NCBI RefSeq assembly: GCF_011065895.1
Contig: NZ_JAALCR010000006.1
Coordinates: forward strand, 248,001-312,000
Length of the DNA stretch: 64,000 nucleotides
Source of the DNA: Paludisphaera rhizosphaerae
GTDB lineage: Bacteria; Planctomycetota; Planctomycetia; Isosphaerales; Isosphaeraceae
Direction of reading: 5' to 3'
The notes under the pieces were generated by a model that was given only the letters and a program-made list of their open reading frames with translations, made no database searches and was not told the origin of the DNA. Made by a program: the position numbers and the translations under genes. Shown here piece after piece: positions 25,778-34,919 of this stretch. Each line of letters begins with the position of its first letter. Within the stretch, counting starts at the first letter, position 1.

Positions 25778-27982
25778 ATGACCATCACCCCCCTCTTCGC
25801 CCTCGGCTTCGCCAACTCAGCGCTCCTGTATGGGCTTGCGGCGGCGTCGATCCCGATCTTGATCCACCTGCTGAACCGGCGCAAGAAGCGGGAGATCCGC
25901 TGGGCGGCGATGCGGTTCCTCCAGGCGGCGCTGGCGAAGAACCAGCGGCGGATCCAGATTGAGCAATGGCTGCTGCTGGCGATCCGCTGCCTGCTGGTCG
26001 GGCTGGTCGTCGGGGCGATGGCCAAGCCGTTCCTGGAGTCGTTCGGCAACGTGATCCCGGGCCGACGGACGCATCGCGTGATCGTGCTGGACGGCTCGAT
26101 GAGCATGGCGGCGAAGGCCGGCGGCAAGTCGCGGTTCGACCAGGCCAAAGAGGTCGCCGCACAGCTCGTCAAGGACTCGCGCCGGGGGGACGCGATCAGC
26201 CTGGTCGTCATGGGCGACCCGCCGCGCGTCGTCGTCGGCGACCCCTCGCCCAACCTGGAAGAAGTCCGCAAGGAGATCGGCGAATTAACCCAGGGCCAGA
26301 GCGCCGTGGACCTGGAGGCCACCTTCGAGGCCGTCGAGCGGGTGTTCGAGGTCTCGTCGATCTCGCAGAAGGAGCTGGTGGTCCTCACCGACCTGCAGTC
26401 GACGAGTTGGCGGGCCCGTTCCGAGGACTCGGGCGGCGACGACGGGCTCAAGCGGACGATCGCCAAGATCGAGGCCCGCCGCCCGCGCTCGACCGTCGTC
26501 GACCTGGGGAAGGCGAACGCCGGGAACCGGGCCGTGGTGGGGCTCACGGCGTCCTCGCCGGTCATCACGCCGGGGACGACCGTCGCCATGACGGCCCTGA
26601 TCCGCAACTTCGGCCCAACCCCGGCGCAGGGCGTCCGGGTCCGACTGACGACTGATGGCCGCGTCGGTCCTGAACAGGTGGTCGACCTCCCGGTCGGCGA
26701 GGACGTCCCCGTCGTCTTCAACCAGCAGTTTCCGACCCCCGGCGACCACGTCGTGGAGGCGACGATCGACGAGGACGCGCTGCCGCCCGACGACCGTCGG
26801 CTGTTCGTCGCCAACGTCCGCGAGGCCGTTCGCACTCTGCTGGTGGACGGCGACTTCAAGTCGGAGGCGTTCCAGGCGGAGACCGATTATCTCGCCCAGG
26901 CGCTCGCCCCCGGCGAGAGCGCGGCCGACGAGCCCGACCCGATCCACGTGGACGTCGTCCCCGAGAGCCAGTTCGCCCGCCGCGACCTGGCGGCCTACGA
27001 CGTGATCGCCCTCTGCAACGTCGCCCAGTTCACGGCCGAGGAGGTGAAGGCCCTGGAGGACTTCCTCGAACAGGGGGGCGGCTTGATCGCCTTCGGCGGC
27101 GACCAGATCTCGGCCGAGAACTACAACCGGCTGCTGTACGCCGACGGCAAGGGGATCCTGCCGGCCGCGATCGGCGAGACGATCGGCGACCCCGCGAAGA
27201 AGGAATCGGCCTTCCGGTTCGACCCGTTGGGCTTCCGCCACCCAATCCTCGCCGGCTTCCGCAACCAGACCGACCCGGTCGTCGCCGGTTTGACCCAGGT
27301 CCGCGTCTGGGCCCGCCACCAGTTGACGCTACCGAAGGACTCCACAGCGCAGGTCGCGCTGGCGTTCGACGACGGCGGTCCGGCGGTTCTGGAGGCTCCC
27401 CGTCGGAAGGGGAAGGTCTTCCAGTTGGCCGTCCCGGCCGACGCCGGCTGGTCCAACTGGCCGCTCCACCCGAGCTATCCGGCCATCGCTCGCGACCTGG
27501 TGATGCTGGCGGCGTCGGGCCGTCAGGCGGATCGGACGATCCGCGTCGGCCGACCCTTCGACCAGTCGTTCCCCGGCTCGGCGGCGGGCGCCTCGGCGAC
27601 GATCACCCCCCCCAACGGCGGCGCGCCGGCGACCGTGAAGCTGAAAGCGGACGGCGGCCTGGCCCGGCTGGTGTTCGAGGGGACCGACGCCGCCGGCGCG
27701 TACCAGGTGAAAGTCGGCCCCCCCGTCGCGCTGGATCTGACCTTCGCCGCGAACCCCGACCCGATCGAGAGCGACCCGGCCAAGCTCGACCGTTCCGCCC
27801 TGGTCGAACGCGTCCCCGGCTGGAAGTTCGTGCTGCTGGACGACGTCCGCGGCCTGTCCGCCGACACTGCCTCCGTCGGCCGCCGCGGCGAACTCCACCG
27901 GCCCCTCCTGTTCGCCGTGCTCGGGCTCCTGATGCTGGAATCGTTCGTTGCCTGGAGGTTCGGGCGGGGAGGCTCGCGATGA
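25778..27982 (+). CDS. BatA-type membrane protein with VWA domain
   Basis: The ATG of MTITPLFALGFANSALLYG follows GGGGGAAACC. The 734-residue protein has the BatA N-terminal motif (two hydrophobic segments around IPILIHLLNRRKKREIRWAAMRFLQ). A VWA domain from about residue 100 (VIVLDGSMSMAAKAGG, metal-site D-x-S-x-S) runs through ELVVLTDLQS. Central beta-rich and GATase-like regions (ALEDFLEQGGGLIAFGG) precede a C-terminal membrane helix (LLFAVLGLLMLESFVAW). The protein is anchored at both ends with the VWA part between. It acts with MoxR and DUF58 in a Bat-type system. Its stop overlaps ATGA with a repeat-derived frame. Confidence 0.88.
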   Translation: MTITPLFALGFANSALLYGLAAASIPILIHLLNRRKKREIRWAAMRFLQAALAKNQRRIQIEQWLLLAIRCLLVGLVVGAMAKPFLESFGNVIPGRRTHRVIVLDGSMSMAAKAGGKSRFDQAKEVAAQLVKDSRRGDAISLVVMGDPPRVVVGDPSPNLEEVRKEIGELTQGQSAVDLEATFEAVERVFEVSSISQKELVVLTDLQSTSWRARSEDSGGDDGLKRTIAKIEARRPRSTVVDLGKANAGNRAVVGLTASSPVITPGTTVAMTALIRNFGPTPAQGVRVRLTTDGRVGPEQVVDLPVGEDVPVVFNQQFPTPGDHVVEATIDEDALPPDDRRLFVANVREAVRTLLVDGDFKSEAFQAETDYLAQALAPGESAADEPDPIHVDVVPESQFARRDLAAYDVIALCNVAQFTAEEVKALEDFLEQGGGLIAFGGDQISAENYNRLLYADGKGILPAAIGETIGDPAKKESAFRFDPLGFRHPILAGFRNQTDPVVAGLTQVRVWARHQLTLPKDSTAQVALAFDDGGPAVLEAPRRKGKVFQLAVPADAGWSNWPLHPSYPAIARDLVMLAASGRQADRTIRVGRPFDQSFPGSAAGASATITPPNGGAPATVKLKADGGLARLVFEGTDAAGAYQVKVGPPVALDLTFAANPDPIESDPAKLDRSALVERVPGWKFVLLDDVRGLSADTASVGRRGELHRPLLFAVLGLLMLESFVAWRFGRGGSR

Positions 27983-28054
27983 ATCTTCCCGAAGCGATGC
28001 GCGAGAAGGTCGCCGGAGTTCGGAGGCGAGCTGGGGTCGCGATCCGGACCATAA

Positions 28055-28336
28055 CGGCCTTCCCCCCTCGCGGGGGAAGGTGGCCCGAAGGGCCGGATGA
28101 GGGGGCGATCGGCGTCGCATCGAGAGCCAGCCGCCTGGGTGCCATGGCCACGCTTGCGTGGCCATGCGATCGGCGACGGTCGCGCGGTCGGCCCACGCCG
28201 GTTCATGGCCACGCAAGCGTGGCCATGGCACCCGGAACCGCTTTGAGTGCCGTGTTGCCGACACGCACCCGACGGCGGTCATCCCCCTCATCTGATCGCT
28301 GCGCGATCTGTCTTCCCCCGCGAGGGGGGAAGACCG
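28055..28336. repeat. Palindromic repeat, copy B1, with a nested inverted repeat
   Basis: Arms at 28055-28082 (CGGCCTTCCCCCCTCGCGGG...) and 28309-28336 are near-perfect reverse complements. GGCCCGAAGGGCCGGATGAGGGGG lies inside the left arm. The flank GCCGGAGTTCGGAGG and GTCCGGACC-like sequence upstream recur at copy B2. The centre carries an extra inverted repeat (28137-28233). Confidence 0.83.
28137..28233. repeat. Perfect 30-bp inverted repeat nested in copy B1
   Basis: Bases 28137-28166 (starting GGGTGCCATGGCCACGC) are the exact reverse complement of 28204-28233, with a 37-base centre. Each arm is also internally palindromic (CATGGCCACGC/GCGTGGCCATG). It is absent from copies B2 and B3, so it looks like a second small element inserted into the first. 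Confidence 0.85.
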
Positions 28337-28368
28337 TCATTCGTCATTGCTCGATCCGAAGCGCGACG

Positions 28369-28415
28369 ACCCTCACCCGCCGCTGCGCGGCACCCTCTCC
28401 CGGCGGGAGAGGGGA
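28369..28415. repeat. Half-element of a third repeat type
   Basis: GACCCTCACCC followed by CACCCTCTCCCG and GGGAGAGG recurs next to copy B2 (37380-37432), always just right of a B-type element. It reads as half of another palindromic family. Confidence 0.55.
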
Positions 28416-28474
28416 CGGTTCGCGCACCGGCGTCATGAAGACTAACAGCCTTATTCTCCCGCAGGACGCCTGAC

Positions 28475-30931
28475 TTGTTCGACTCGCTCCTCCAATACCT
28501 GGCCGACCGCATGGGCGTGGAGCCTCCGCGCGCGGGGGAGGCCGTGTCGCCGCACATTCGGTTCGAGCAACCGTGGCCCCAGTGGGCGCTCCTGGCCGTG
28601 ATCGTCGCCGGGTCAGCGTTCATCATCTGGCTGTATCGCCGCGAGTCCCGCGTCTCCACGCCGATGAAGACGCTGCTGGCCGGTCTCCGGATCACGCTGC
28701 TGCTCCTGACCGTCTTCCTCATCTCCGAGGCGGCCCTCTCCGTCGACCGCACGGGGCTTCCCTACCTCGCCGTGATGGTGGACGATTCGGCCTCGGAACA
28801 GGTCGCCGACCAGTACGAGAACCCTGAGACCCAGACCAAGGCCGCCGCCCTCGCCGCCGACGCCCTCCCCCCCGCGCCCGGCGTCGAGAAGAAGCCCGAG
28901 GCGCCGAAGCCCGCCGACGATGAGACCAGCCGGCTGGCCGTCGCCAAGGGGCTGCTGCTCAAGGACGACGCGGCGCTTCTGAAGTCGCTTCAGAAGCAGC
29001 ATCGCGTTCGGTTCTACCTGGTCTCGAACGCCACCCGGCTGCTCGCCGAGATCGACCGCCCGGAAGACGTCGCCCCGGCCGTGGAGAAGATCCGCGAAGT
29101 CAAGCCGACCGGCCCCCAGACCCGCCTGGGAGACGGCGTCCGCCAGGTCCTCACCGAGCTGCGCGGAGCGCCGCCGTCGGCCCTGATCCTGCTCTCGGAC
29201 GGCCAGACGACCGAGGGCGAGCCGCTCGCCCGCGCGGTCGAGGCGGCCTCGCGCAAAGGGGTGCCGATCTACACCCTCGGCCTCGGCAGCGCCGAGCCGG
29301 CCCGCGATTTGGAACTGTCCGATCTGCTGGTCGACGACGTCGTCTTCGTTGACGACGCGGTCCGCTTCCAGGCCAAACTCGCCGCCCGAGGTTTCGCCGG
29401 CCAGCGGGCGACCGTCCGACTCCGAGAGAAGACCCCCGGCGCCGACCCCAATGACCCCGGCCGGCTCATCAAGGAGGTCGATGTCGACGTTCCCCCCGAC
29501 GGCAAGCCGGCGCGGGTGGAGATCCTCCACGAGCCCAAGGAGGTCGGCGAGAAGACGTTCGTCCTCGACGTCGATCCCCGTCCTCGCGAGCTCCAGACCG
29601 ACAACAACCGGATCGAGCGCGTGGTCTCCGTCCGCAAGGAGAAGCTCAAGGTTCTCTACGCCGAGAGCGAACCGCGCTATGAGTTCCGTTATCTGAAAAA
29701 CTACCTGGAGCGTGAGGAGACCATCGACCTGTCCGTCGTCCTGCTCTCGTCCGACCCCGAGTACAGCGACCAGGACCGTTCGGCCATCCCCGTCTTCCCG
29801 GCCTCGAAGGAAGACCTGTTCAACTTCGACGTCGTCCTCTTCGGCGACGTCGACCCCGGCTACATCAGCCAGTCCCAGATGAAGAACCTGGCCGAGTTCG
29901 CCGAGGAGAAAGGGGGCGGCGTCCTGTTCATCGCCGGCGAGCTGTATAACCCCCTCTCCTACCGGGGCACTCCCCTGGAAGAGCTTTTGCCGATCGAGCT
30001 GGCCGACGCCCGCAACCCCTCGGCCGTGGGGGCTCCGGTGGAGCCCTTCCACCCCGAGCTGACGCTCGAAGGCCGCAGCAGTCCGATTTTCCGGTTCGGC
30101 GGCGACGAGGCCGAGAGCGCCCGGATCTGGCAGGACCTTCCCGAGTCGTACTGGTACATGGAGGCCCCCCGCAAGAAGCCCGGCGCCCTGGTGCTGGCGG
30201 ACCACGCCTCGGCGACGGGTTCCGACGGCAAGCTGCCGCTGATCCTGTACCAGTTCACCGGCGCCGGTCGGACGATGTTCCACGCGATCGACGACACCTG
30301 GCGCTGGCGGTTCCGGTCCGGCGACAAGTACTTCGGCCGGTTCTGGGTCCAGACGATCCGGTTCCTGGCCCGCTCCCGGCTGGCCGGCAAGCGCCAGGCC
30401 GAGGTGCAGACCGACCGCCGCTCCTACCAGCGCGGCGAGCCCATCCAGATCCGCGTCCGGTTCCCGAACCCCGGCCTGGCGCCGGTGGACGACTCGGCCT
30501 CGGTGCAGGTTGAGCGTCAGGGGGGCGTCGGCCGAACGCTCAAGCTGACGAAGCGGCCCGGCTCGCCGAACGTCTTCGAAGGGGTTCTTTCCCAGGCCGC
30601 CGAGGGCGAATACACCGTCCGTCTGCTGCCGCCGCCGGTCCTGGACGGCCCGATCCCGACGTCTCAGTTCCGCGTCGAAGCGCCGGCCGGCGAGTTCGAG
30701 AAGGTGCAGATGAACGAGCCCGAACTGCGCCGGGCCGCCGCGTCGACCTCCGGCGTGTATTACCCGGCCGTCGCCGCCGACGACCTGCTGAAGGATCTCC
30801 CCAAACCTTCGAAGGTCCCGCTCGACACCGACCCGCCGATCCCGCTCTGGAACTCCTGGCCGATCCTGGCGTTGTTCCTGACCTTGCTCACGACGGAATG
30901 GCTGCTCCGGAAACGGGCGAGGCTGGTATGA
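28475..30931 (+). CDS. Membrane protein with VWA/GATase-like regions
   Basis: The frame starts at a TTG at 28475 after GCAGGAC. The 818-residue protein has two N-terminal membrane helices (WALLAVIVAGSAFIIWLY, GLRITLLLLTVFLISEAAL). A degenerate VWA region follows (YLAVMVDDSASEQV, SALILLSDGQTTEGEPL), then Ig-like and glutamine-amidotransferase-like segments (LAEFAEEKGGGVLFIAGELYNPL). A C-terminal helix (WPILALFLTLLTTEWLL) closes it. In planctomycete MoxR operons such a protein typically follows the BatA gene. DDSAS keeps the metal-site serines in altered form. The start is less secure because repeats separate it from the preceding gene. Confidence 0.82.
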   Translation: MFDSLLQYLADRMGVEPPRAGEAVSPHIRFEQPWPQWALLAVIVAGSAFIIWLYRRESRVSTPMKTLLAGLRITLLLLTVFLISEAALSVDRTGLPYLAVMVDDSASEQVADQYENPETQTKAAALAADALPPAPGVEKKPEAPKPADDETSRLAVAKGLLLKDDAALLKSLQKQHRVRFYLVSNATRLLAEIDRPEDVAPAVEKIREVKPTGPQTRLGDGVRQVLTELRGAPPSALILLSDGQTTEGEPLARAVEAASRKGVPIYTLGLGSAEPARDLELSDLLVDDVVFVDDAVRFQAKLAARGFAGQRATVRLREKTPGADPNDPGRLIKEVDVDVPPDGKPARVEILHEPKEVGEKTFVLDVDPRPRELQTDNNRIERVVSVRKEKLKVLYAESEPRYEFRYLKNYLEREETIDLSVVLLSSDPEYSDQDRSAIPVFPASKEDLFNFDVVLFGDVDPGYISQSQMKNLAEFAEEKGGGVLFIAGELYNPLSYRGTPLEELLPIELADARNPSAVGAPVEPFHPELTLEGRSSPIFRFGGDEAESARIWQDLPESYWYMEAPRKKPGALVLADHASATGSDGKLPLILYQFTGAGRTMFHAIDDTWRWRFRSGDKYFGRFWVQTIRFLARSRLAGKRQAEVQTDRRSYQRGEPIQIRVRFPNPGLAPVDDSASVQVERQGGVGRTLKLTKRPGSPNVFEGVLSQAAEGEYTVRLLPPPVLDGPIPTSQFRVEAPAGEFEKVQMNEPELRRAAASTSGVYYPAVAADDLLKDLPKPSKVPLDTDPPIPLWNSWPILALFLTLLTTEWLLRKRARLV

Positions 30932-30989
30932 TGAATAGAACGCAAATCATGAGGGGCGACTCCGGTTTCGCTGTCAACGGAGGGTCTCG

Positions 30990-33900
30990 ATGAGCCGACC
31001 TCGGACGAAACTGGAGATGCGACTGGCCGCTTTGCGCGGTCAGGTGCGACGGCTGTTGCTGACTTACGGGTTCAGCCGGGTGCTGGCGGTCGTCGTGCCG
31101 CTGATCCTGGCGGCCGGGCTGGCGGACTGGGCGTTCCATCTCGACCCGGCGGTGCGTCTCGCTCTGCTGGCGACGGTCGTCGGCGCGGCGGCCTGGGCGG
31201 CCTGGCGCTGGGTGATCCGTCCGGCGTTGACGCCGTTCGAGGACCTGGACGTCGCCATGCGGATCGAGGAGCGCTGGCCGGGCCTGGAAGACCGCCTGGC
31301 GAGCACCGTGCAGTTCCTCCAACTGCCGGCAGACGACCCGACCTACGGCTCGCCGGCCCTGCGCGAGGCGACGATTCAGCGCGCGATGGCCGAGGTCGAG
31401 AAGCTCGACTTCCGCGAGGCCGTCGACCGCCGGCCGATCGTCCGCGCCGGGATGCTGGCGGCGGCGACGCTCCTGCTCGCCGGCTCGGCCGTGGTGCTCG
31501 ACCCGTCGTCGGCGGGGATCGCGGCGCGTCGGCTGTTCGCCCCGTTCGGCAAGGTCGCCTGGCCGCAGTTGACGCATCTGGCCCTCGATAAGGCCGGCAC
31601 CACCCTGAAGCTCGCCCGTGGCGACTCCTTCAGCCTGGTCGTCCGTACCGAAGCCGACTCGCGCGTTCCCGAATCGGCCAAGGTCGTCTACAAGTTCGCC
31701 GACGGCGAGGTCCGCACCGAGACGCTCTCGGTCGTCGAGGGGGGCGAGTTCCGCGGCCGGATCGATACGGTCGACCAGCCGTTCACCTTCAGCGTGACCG
31801 GCGGCGACGATGCAGGCTCGATTCGCGACGTCACCGTCCGCGTCGTCACCCCGCCGGCGCTCACTCGCACCGACCTCCGCATCGCCCCGCCCGAATACAC
31901 CGGCCTGCCGGCCGCGACGCTCGCCTCCGGCCTGACCACGTTCAAGGTGCTGGCCGGTACGCGGGTGGAGATCGACGCCTCGGCCGACAAGCCGCTCTCC
32001 AAGGCCCTCCTTCATCGTAGCGACGTCCCCGAGCCCCAGCCGGCCCCGCTCGACGCGACGGGGAGCCGGTTCCACGTCGTCCTCACCCCGGCGGCCGACC
32101 TGAACTTCTGGTTCGAGATCGCCGATTCGGAGGGCTTTGCCAGTCGCGAGGCCGTCCGCTACGACGTCCGGATGGTGAAGGATGAAGCGCCGAGGGTTGC
32201 GATCGTCGAGCCCAAGACCGACCGCGACGTCCCGCCCGACGCCCACATCCCGGTGGCGATCGACGTCGACGACGATTACGGGATCCAGTCGATCGGCATG
32301 AACTTCCAGATCGCCAGCGGCGACACCGAGCCCCACGACGTCGTCACGCTCCCCCTCTGGACGGCCCCCGCGCCGCAGGCTTCGGGCGTTGGGCCGGGCT
32401 CCGCCGGGACGGCGACGACGGCGGCCTCGGCGATGGTCAAGCACCAGTCGGTCAAGCACGACTGGGACCTCGCCCAGCTTCACGTCACCCCCGGCTCGAT
32501 CATCACCTTCCACGCCGACGCCCGCGACTTCCTGACGCCGAACGGCCCGAACCAGGGGAAGTCCCGCGAGCTTCGGCTGCGGATCGTCGCCAAGGAAGAG
32601 GCCGCCCGCCAGTTCGACGAGGCCCGCCGCGCTCTTCGCGAGGAGATCGCCCGGACTCTCGCCATGCAGAAGCAGGCGACCGTCCCCGTCGCCGACGCCC
32701 AGCGCGCTCTCGACCAGGCCGGCTCGCTCTCCAAGCCCCAGCGCGACGAGCTGGACAACGCGGGCCTCGTCCAGCGCCAGGTCGGCGGACGGCTCAACAA
32801 CCGCGACGACGGCCTGGAGAAGAACGTCCGCAGGCTGCTGGACGACCTCCAGAACTTCAAGCTGGACAACGCCCCCGCCAAGGACCAGATGGAGCGCATG
32901 CTCGCCCAGCTCGACCGCATGCGCGACCAGAACCTCGCCGCCGCCGAGCAGTCCCTCTCCCGCGCCCGCAAGTCCCTCGACGCCGCCGCCAAGGACCAGG
33001 CCGGCGGCGACCAGAACCAGGCCAAGGACCAGAACGCCCCCCAGGACGGCGCCCAGGCTGACCAGCAGGCCGGCGACCAAAACCAGGCCCAGTCCGGCGA
33101 GCAGTCCAAGTCGCAGTCGGGCCAGCAGTCCAAATCCCAGTCAGGTCAGCAGTCGAAGTCTCAGTCGGGCCAGCAATCCAGGTCCCAGTCGGGCGAACAG
33201 TCGAAGTCGCAATCCGGCGAACAATCGCAGGCCGGCGAGCAGTCGCAGGCCGGCGAGCAGTCGCAGGCCGGCGAACAATCGAAGTCGCAGTCGGGCCAGC
33301 AGTCCAGGTCGCAGCCTTCCCAGCCTCAGCAGCCGAATCGGTCGCGGGACGTGGCGAAGGAGGCGCTCGCTCAGGCGAAGCAGAACCAGAACGCGATCAG
33401 CAACGAGCTGCAGAAGATGCTCGACGAGCTGGGCGAGTTTGAGACCTATCGCGGGGTGGTGAAGGACATCCAGGAGCTGGTCAAGAAGCAGGAAGAGGCG
33501 ATCAAGCAGTCGACGGCCGCCGGCGAGAACAAGGACCTCGCGGGCAAGAAGCGGGACGACCTGGCGCCCGACCAGAAGGCCGACCTGGCCAATCAGGCTG
33601 AGCGTCAGAAGGAACTCGCCAAGACGCTGCAGGACGCCCAGCAGAAGATGGACGAGATGGCCGGCCGTCTGGACCAGTCCGACCCCCTGGCCGCCGCCGC
33701 TCTCCGCGAGGCTGCTCAGACGAGCCGGGACGCCAGGACCGCCGGCAAGATGGAGGACGCCGCCAAGGGCGTCGAGCAGAACCGGATGAGCGACGCCCGC
33801 AAGGCCCAGGAAGACGCCATGCAGGACCTCAAGGATCTGGCCGATCTGGTGCAGAACCGTCGCGAACGCGAGCTCGCCCGGCTGGTCAAGGAGTTGAAGA

Positions 33901-34916
33901 AGTCCGAGGAAGACCTGCGCAACCTCCGCGCCCGCCAGGCGAAGAACCTCAAGGCCACCCAGGACGCCAAGAAGATCGCCGACGCCGCCAAGCGCAAGGA
34001 AGAGCTGCAGAAGCTGGCCAAGGAGCAAGAGCAGATCCAGCAGGAGCTGAAGAAGCAGCTTCAGAAGCTCGCCAAGCTCAACGCTCAGTCGCCCTCCAAG
34101 TCGGGCTCGAAGGCCTCGGCTCGGATGTCCAAGGCCCAGCAGCAGATGGAAGAGGGAGACGAGAACGACGAGGCCGGCAACGAGGAGCGCGAAGCGCTCG
34201 CCGATCTCAACGACGCCCAGGACGATCTGGAGCAGGAACGCCGCGACGCCGAGGAGCGGCTGGCCAACGAGCAACTCGTCCGGATGGGCGACCAGCTTAA
34301 GGGCCTCTCCGAACGCCAGACCAAACTCGTCTCCGACGCCGAGGAGTTCGACAAACTCCGCCAGCAGGTCGGCGACCTCACCCGAGGCCAGCGCGTGGGG
34401 GTCCGCAACCTGGGACAGATCGAGACCGGCATCAAGGAAGAAACCGGCGAGTTGGTCAAGCGGCTCGACGGCGCCCCCGTCTTCGCGTTGACCCTCAAAC
34501 GCGCCTCCGACGACATGGACGCCGCCTCGGCGGGCCTCGCCGCACTCAAGACCGGCCCCGAGGCCCTCGACCCCGCCCGCGCCGCGTCTCGACGCTTCGC
34601 CCAGCTCATCGAGGCCCTCAAACGCGACGAGGGCAAGGGTGAGGGAGGCGGAGGTGGCGGCGGTGGCGGAGGCGGTGGAGGTGGTGGCGGGGGTGGAGGC
34701 GACGGCATCCCCCCCACGGCCCAGATCAAGATGATCAAGGCGCTTCAGGAAGAGATCAACGAACGCACCGAGTCCCTCGACGAGTTGAAGCGTCGGAAGA
34801 AGGAACTGACCCCCGATCAGCTCGCCGAGGTCGATCGGCTGGCGACCGACCAGGGCGCTCTGGCCGACATCGTCCGCGACATGTCCCGCCCCCGCCACGA
34901 CGACGGAGAGGAGTGA
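30990..34916 (+). CDS. DUF4175-like membrane protein with long coiled coil
   Basis: The ATG is 5 bases after GGAGGG. The 1308-residue protein has two N-terminal membrane helices, another near residue 160, and beta-rich domains to about residue 520. From there nearly 800 residues are Q/E/K/A-rich coiled coil. A glutamine-serine repeat (QSGQQSKS-type, about residues 690-785) and a run of about 20 glycines near residue 1225 interrupt it. It matches the DUF4175-type proteins that follow MoxR/VWA genes in planctomycetes. The long helix probably spans the periplasm or tethers the complex. Nothing enzymatic is seen. Confidence 0.82.
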   Translation: MSRPRTKLEMRLAALRGQVRRLLLTYGFSRVLAVVVPLILAAGLADWAFHLDPAVRLALLATVVGAAAWAAWRWVIRPALTPFEDLDVAMRIEERWPGLEDRLASTVQFLQLPADDPTYGSPALREATIQRAMAEVEKLDFREAVDRRPIVRAGMLAAATLLLAGSAVVLDPSSAGIAARRLFAPFGKVAWPQLTHLALDKAGTTLKLARGDSFSLVVRTEADSRVPESAKVVYKFADGEVRTETLSVVEGGEFRGRIDTVDQPFTFSVTGGDDAGSIRDVTVRVVTPPALTRTDLRIAPPEYTGLPAATLASGLTTFKVLAGTRVEIDASADKPLSKALLHRSDVPEPQPAPLDATGSRFHVVLTPAADLNFWFEIADSEGFASREAVRYDVRMVKDEAPRVAIVEPKTDRDVPPDAHIPVAIDVDDDYGIQSIGMNFQIASGDTEPHDVVTLPLWTAPAPQASGVGPGSAGTATTAASAMVKHQSVKHDWDLAQLHVTPGSIITFHADARDFLTPNGPNQGKSRELRLRIVAKEEAARQFDEARRALREEIARTLAMQKQATVPVADAQRALDQAGSLSKPQRDELDNAGLVQRQVGGRLNNRDDGLEKNVRRLLDDLQNFKLDNAPAKDQMERMLAQLDRMRDQNLAAAEQSLSRARKSLDAAAKDQAGGDQNQAKDQNAPQDGAQADQQAGDQNQAQSGEQSKSQSGQQSKSQSGQQSKSQSGQQSRSQSGEQSKSQSGEQSQAGEQSQAGEQSQAGEQSKSQSGQQSRSQPSQPQQPNRSRDVAKEALAQAKQNQNAISNELQKMLDELGEFETYRGVVKDIQELVKKQEEAIKQSTAAGENKDLAGKKRDDLAPDQKADLANQAERQKELAKTLQDAQQKMDEMAGRLDQSDPLAAAALREAAQTSRDARTAGKMEDAAKGVEQNRMSDARKAQEDAMQDLKDLADLVQNRRERELARLVKELKKSEEDLRNLRARQAKNLKATQDAKKIADAAKRKEELQKLAKEQEQIQQELKKQLQKLAKLNAQSPSKSGSKASARMSKAQQQMEEGDENDEAGNEEREALADLNDAQDDLEQERRDAEERLANEQLVRMGDQLKGLSERQTKLVSDAEEFDKLRQQVGDLTRGQRVGVRNLGQIETGIKEETGELVKRLDGAPVFALTLKRASDDMDAASAGLAALKTGPEALDPARAASRRFAQLIEALKRDEGKGEGGGGGGGGGGGGGGGGGGGDGIPPTAQIKMIKALQEEINERTESLDELKRRKKELTPDQLAEVDRLATDQGALADIVRDMSRPRHDDGEE
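33091..33320 (+). repeat. In-gene minisatellite coding for Q/S-rich octapeptides
   Basis: Tandem units of about 24 bases (CAGTCGGGCCAGCAGTCCAA-like) encode QSGQQSKS or QSGEQSKS. They pass into 15-base CAGGCCGGCGAGCAG units encoding QAGEQ. The copies differ at third positions. Length is likely to vary by slippage without breaking the frame. Confidence 0.8.
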
Positions 34917-34919
34917 TCC

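Larger units (their letters stand above)
27979..28473 (+). other. Repeat-derived open frame bridging two operon genes
   Basis: An ATG overlapping the preceding stop (ATGA) opens a 164-codon frame that runs through the whole repeat cluster and stops one base before the TTG of the next gene. Only its first residues (MNLPEAMREKVAGV) are non-repeat. The rest is translated repeat (FPPRGGRWPEGPDEG). It probably marks the original start of the next gene, displaced by insertion, and may still keep ribosomes moving through the junction. It is not thought to make a functional protein. Confidence 0.45.

Noticed and set aside
28613-30283. 556-codon minus-strand frame
   Set aside because: Shadow of the VWA membrane gene with no recognisable motif.
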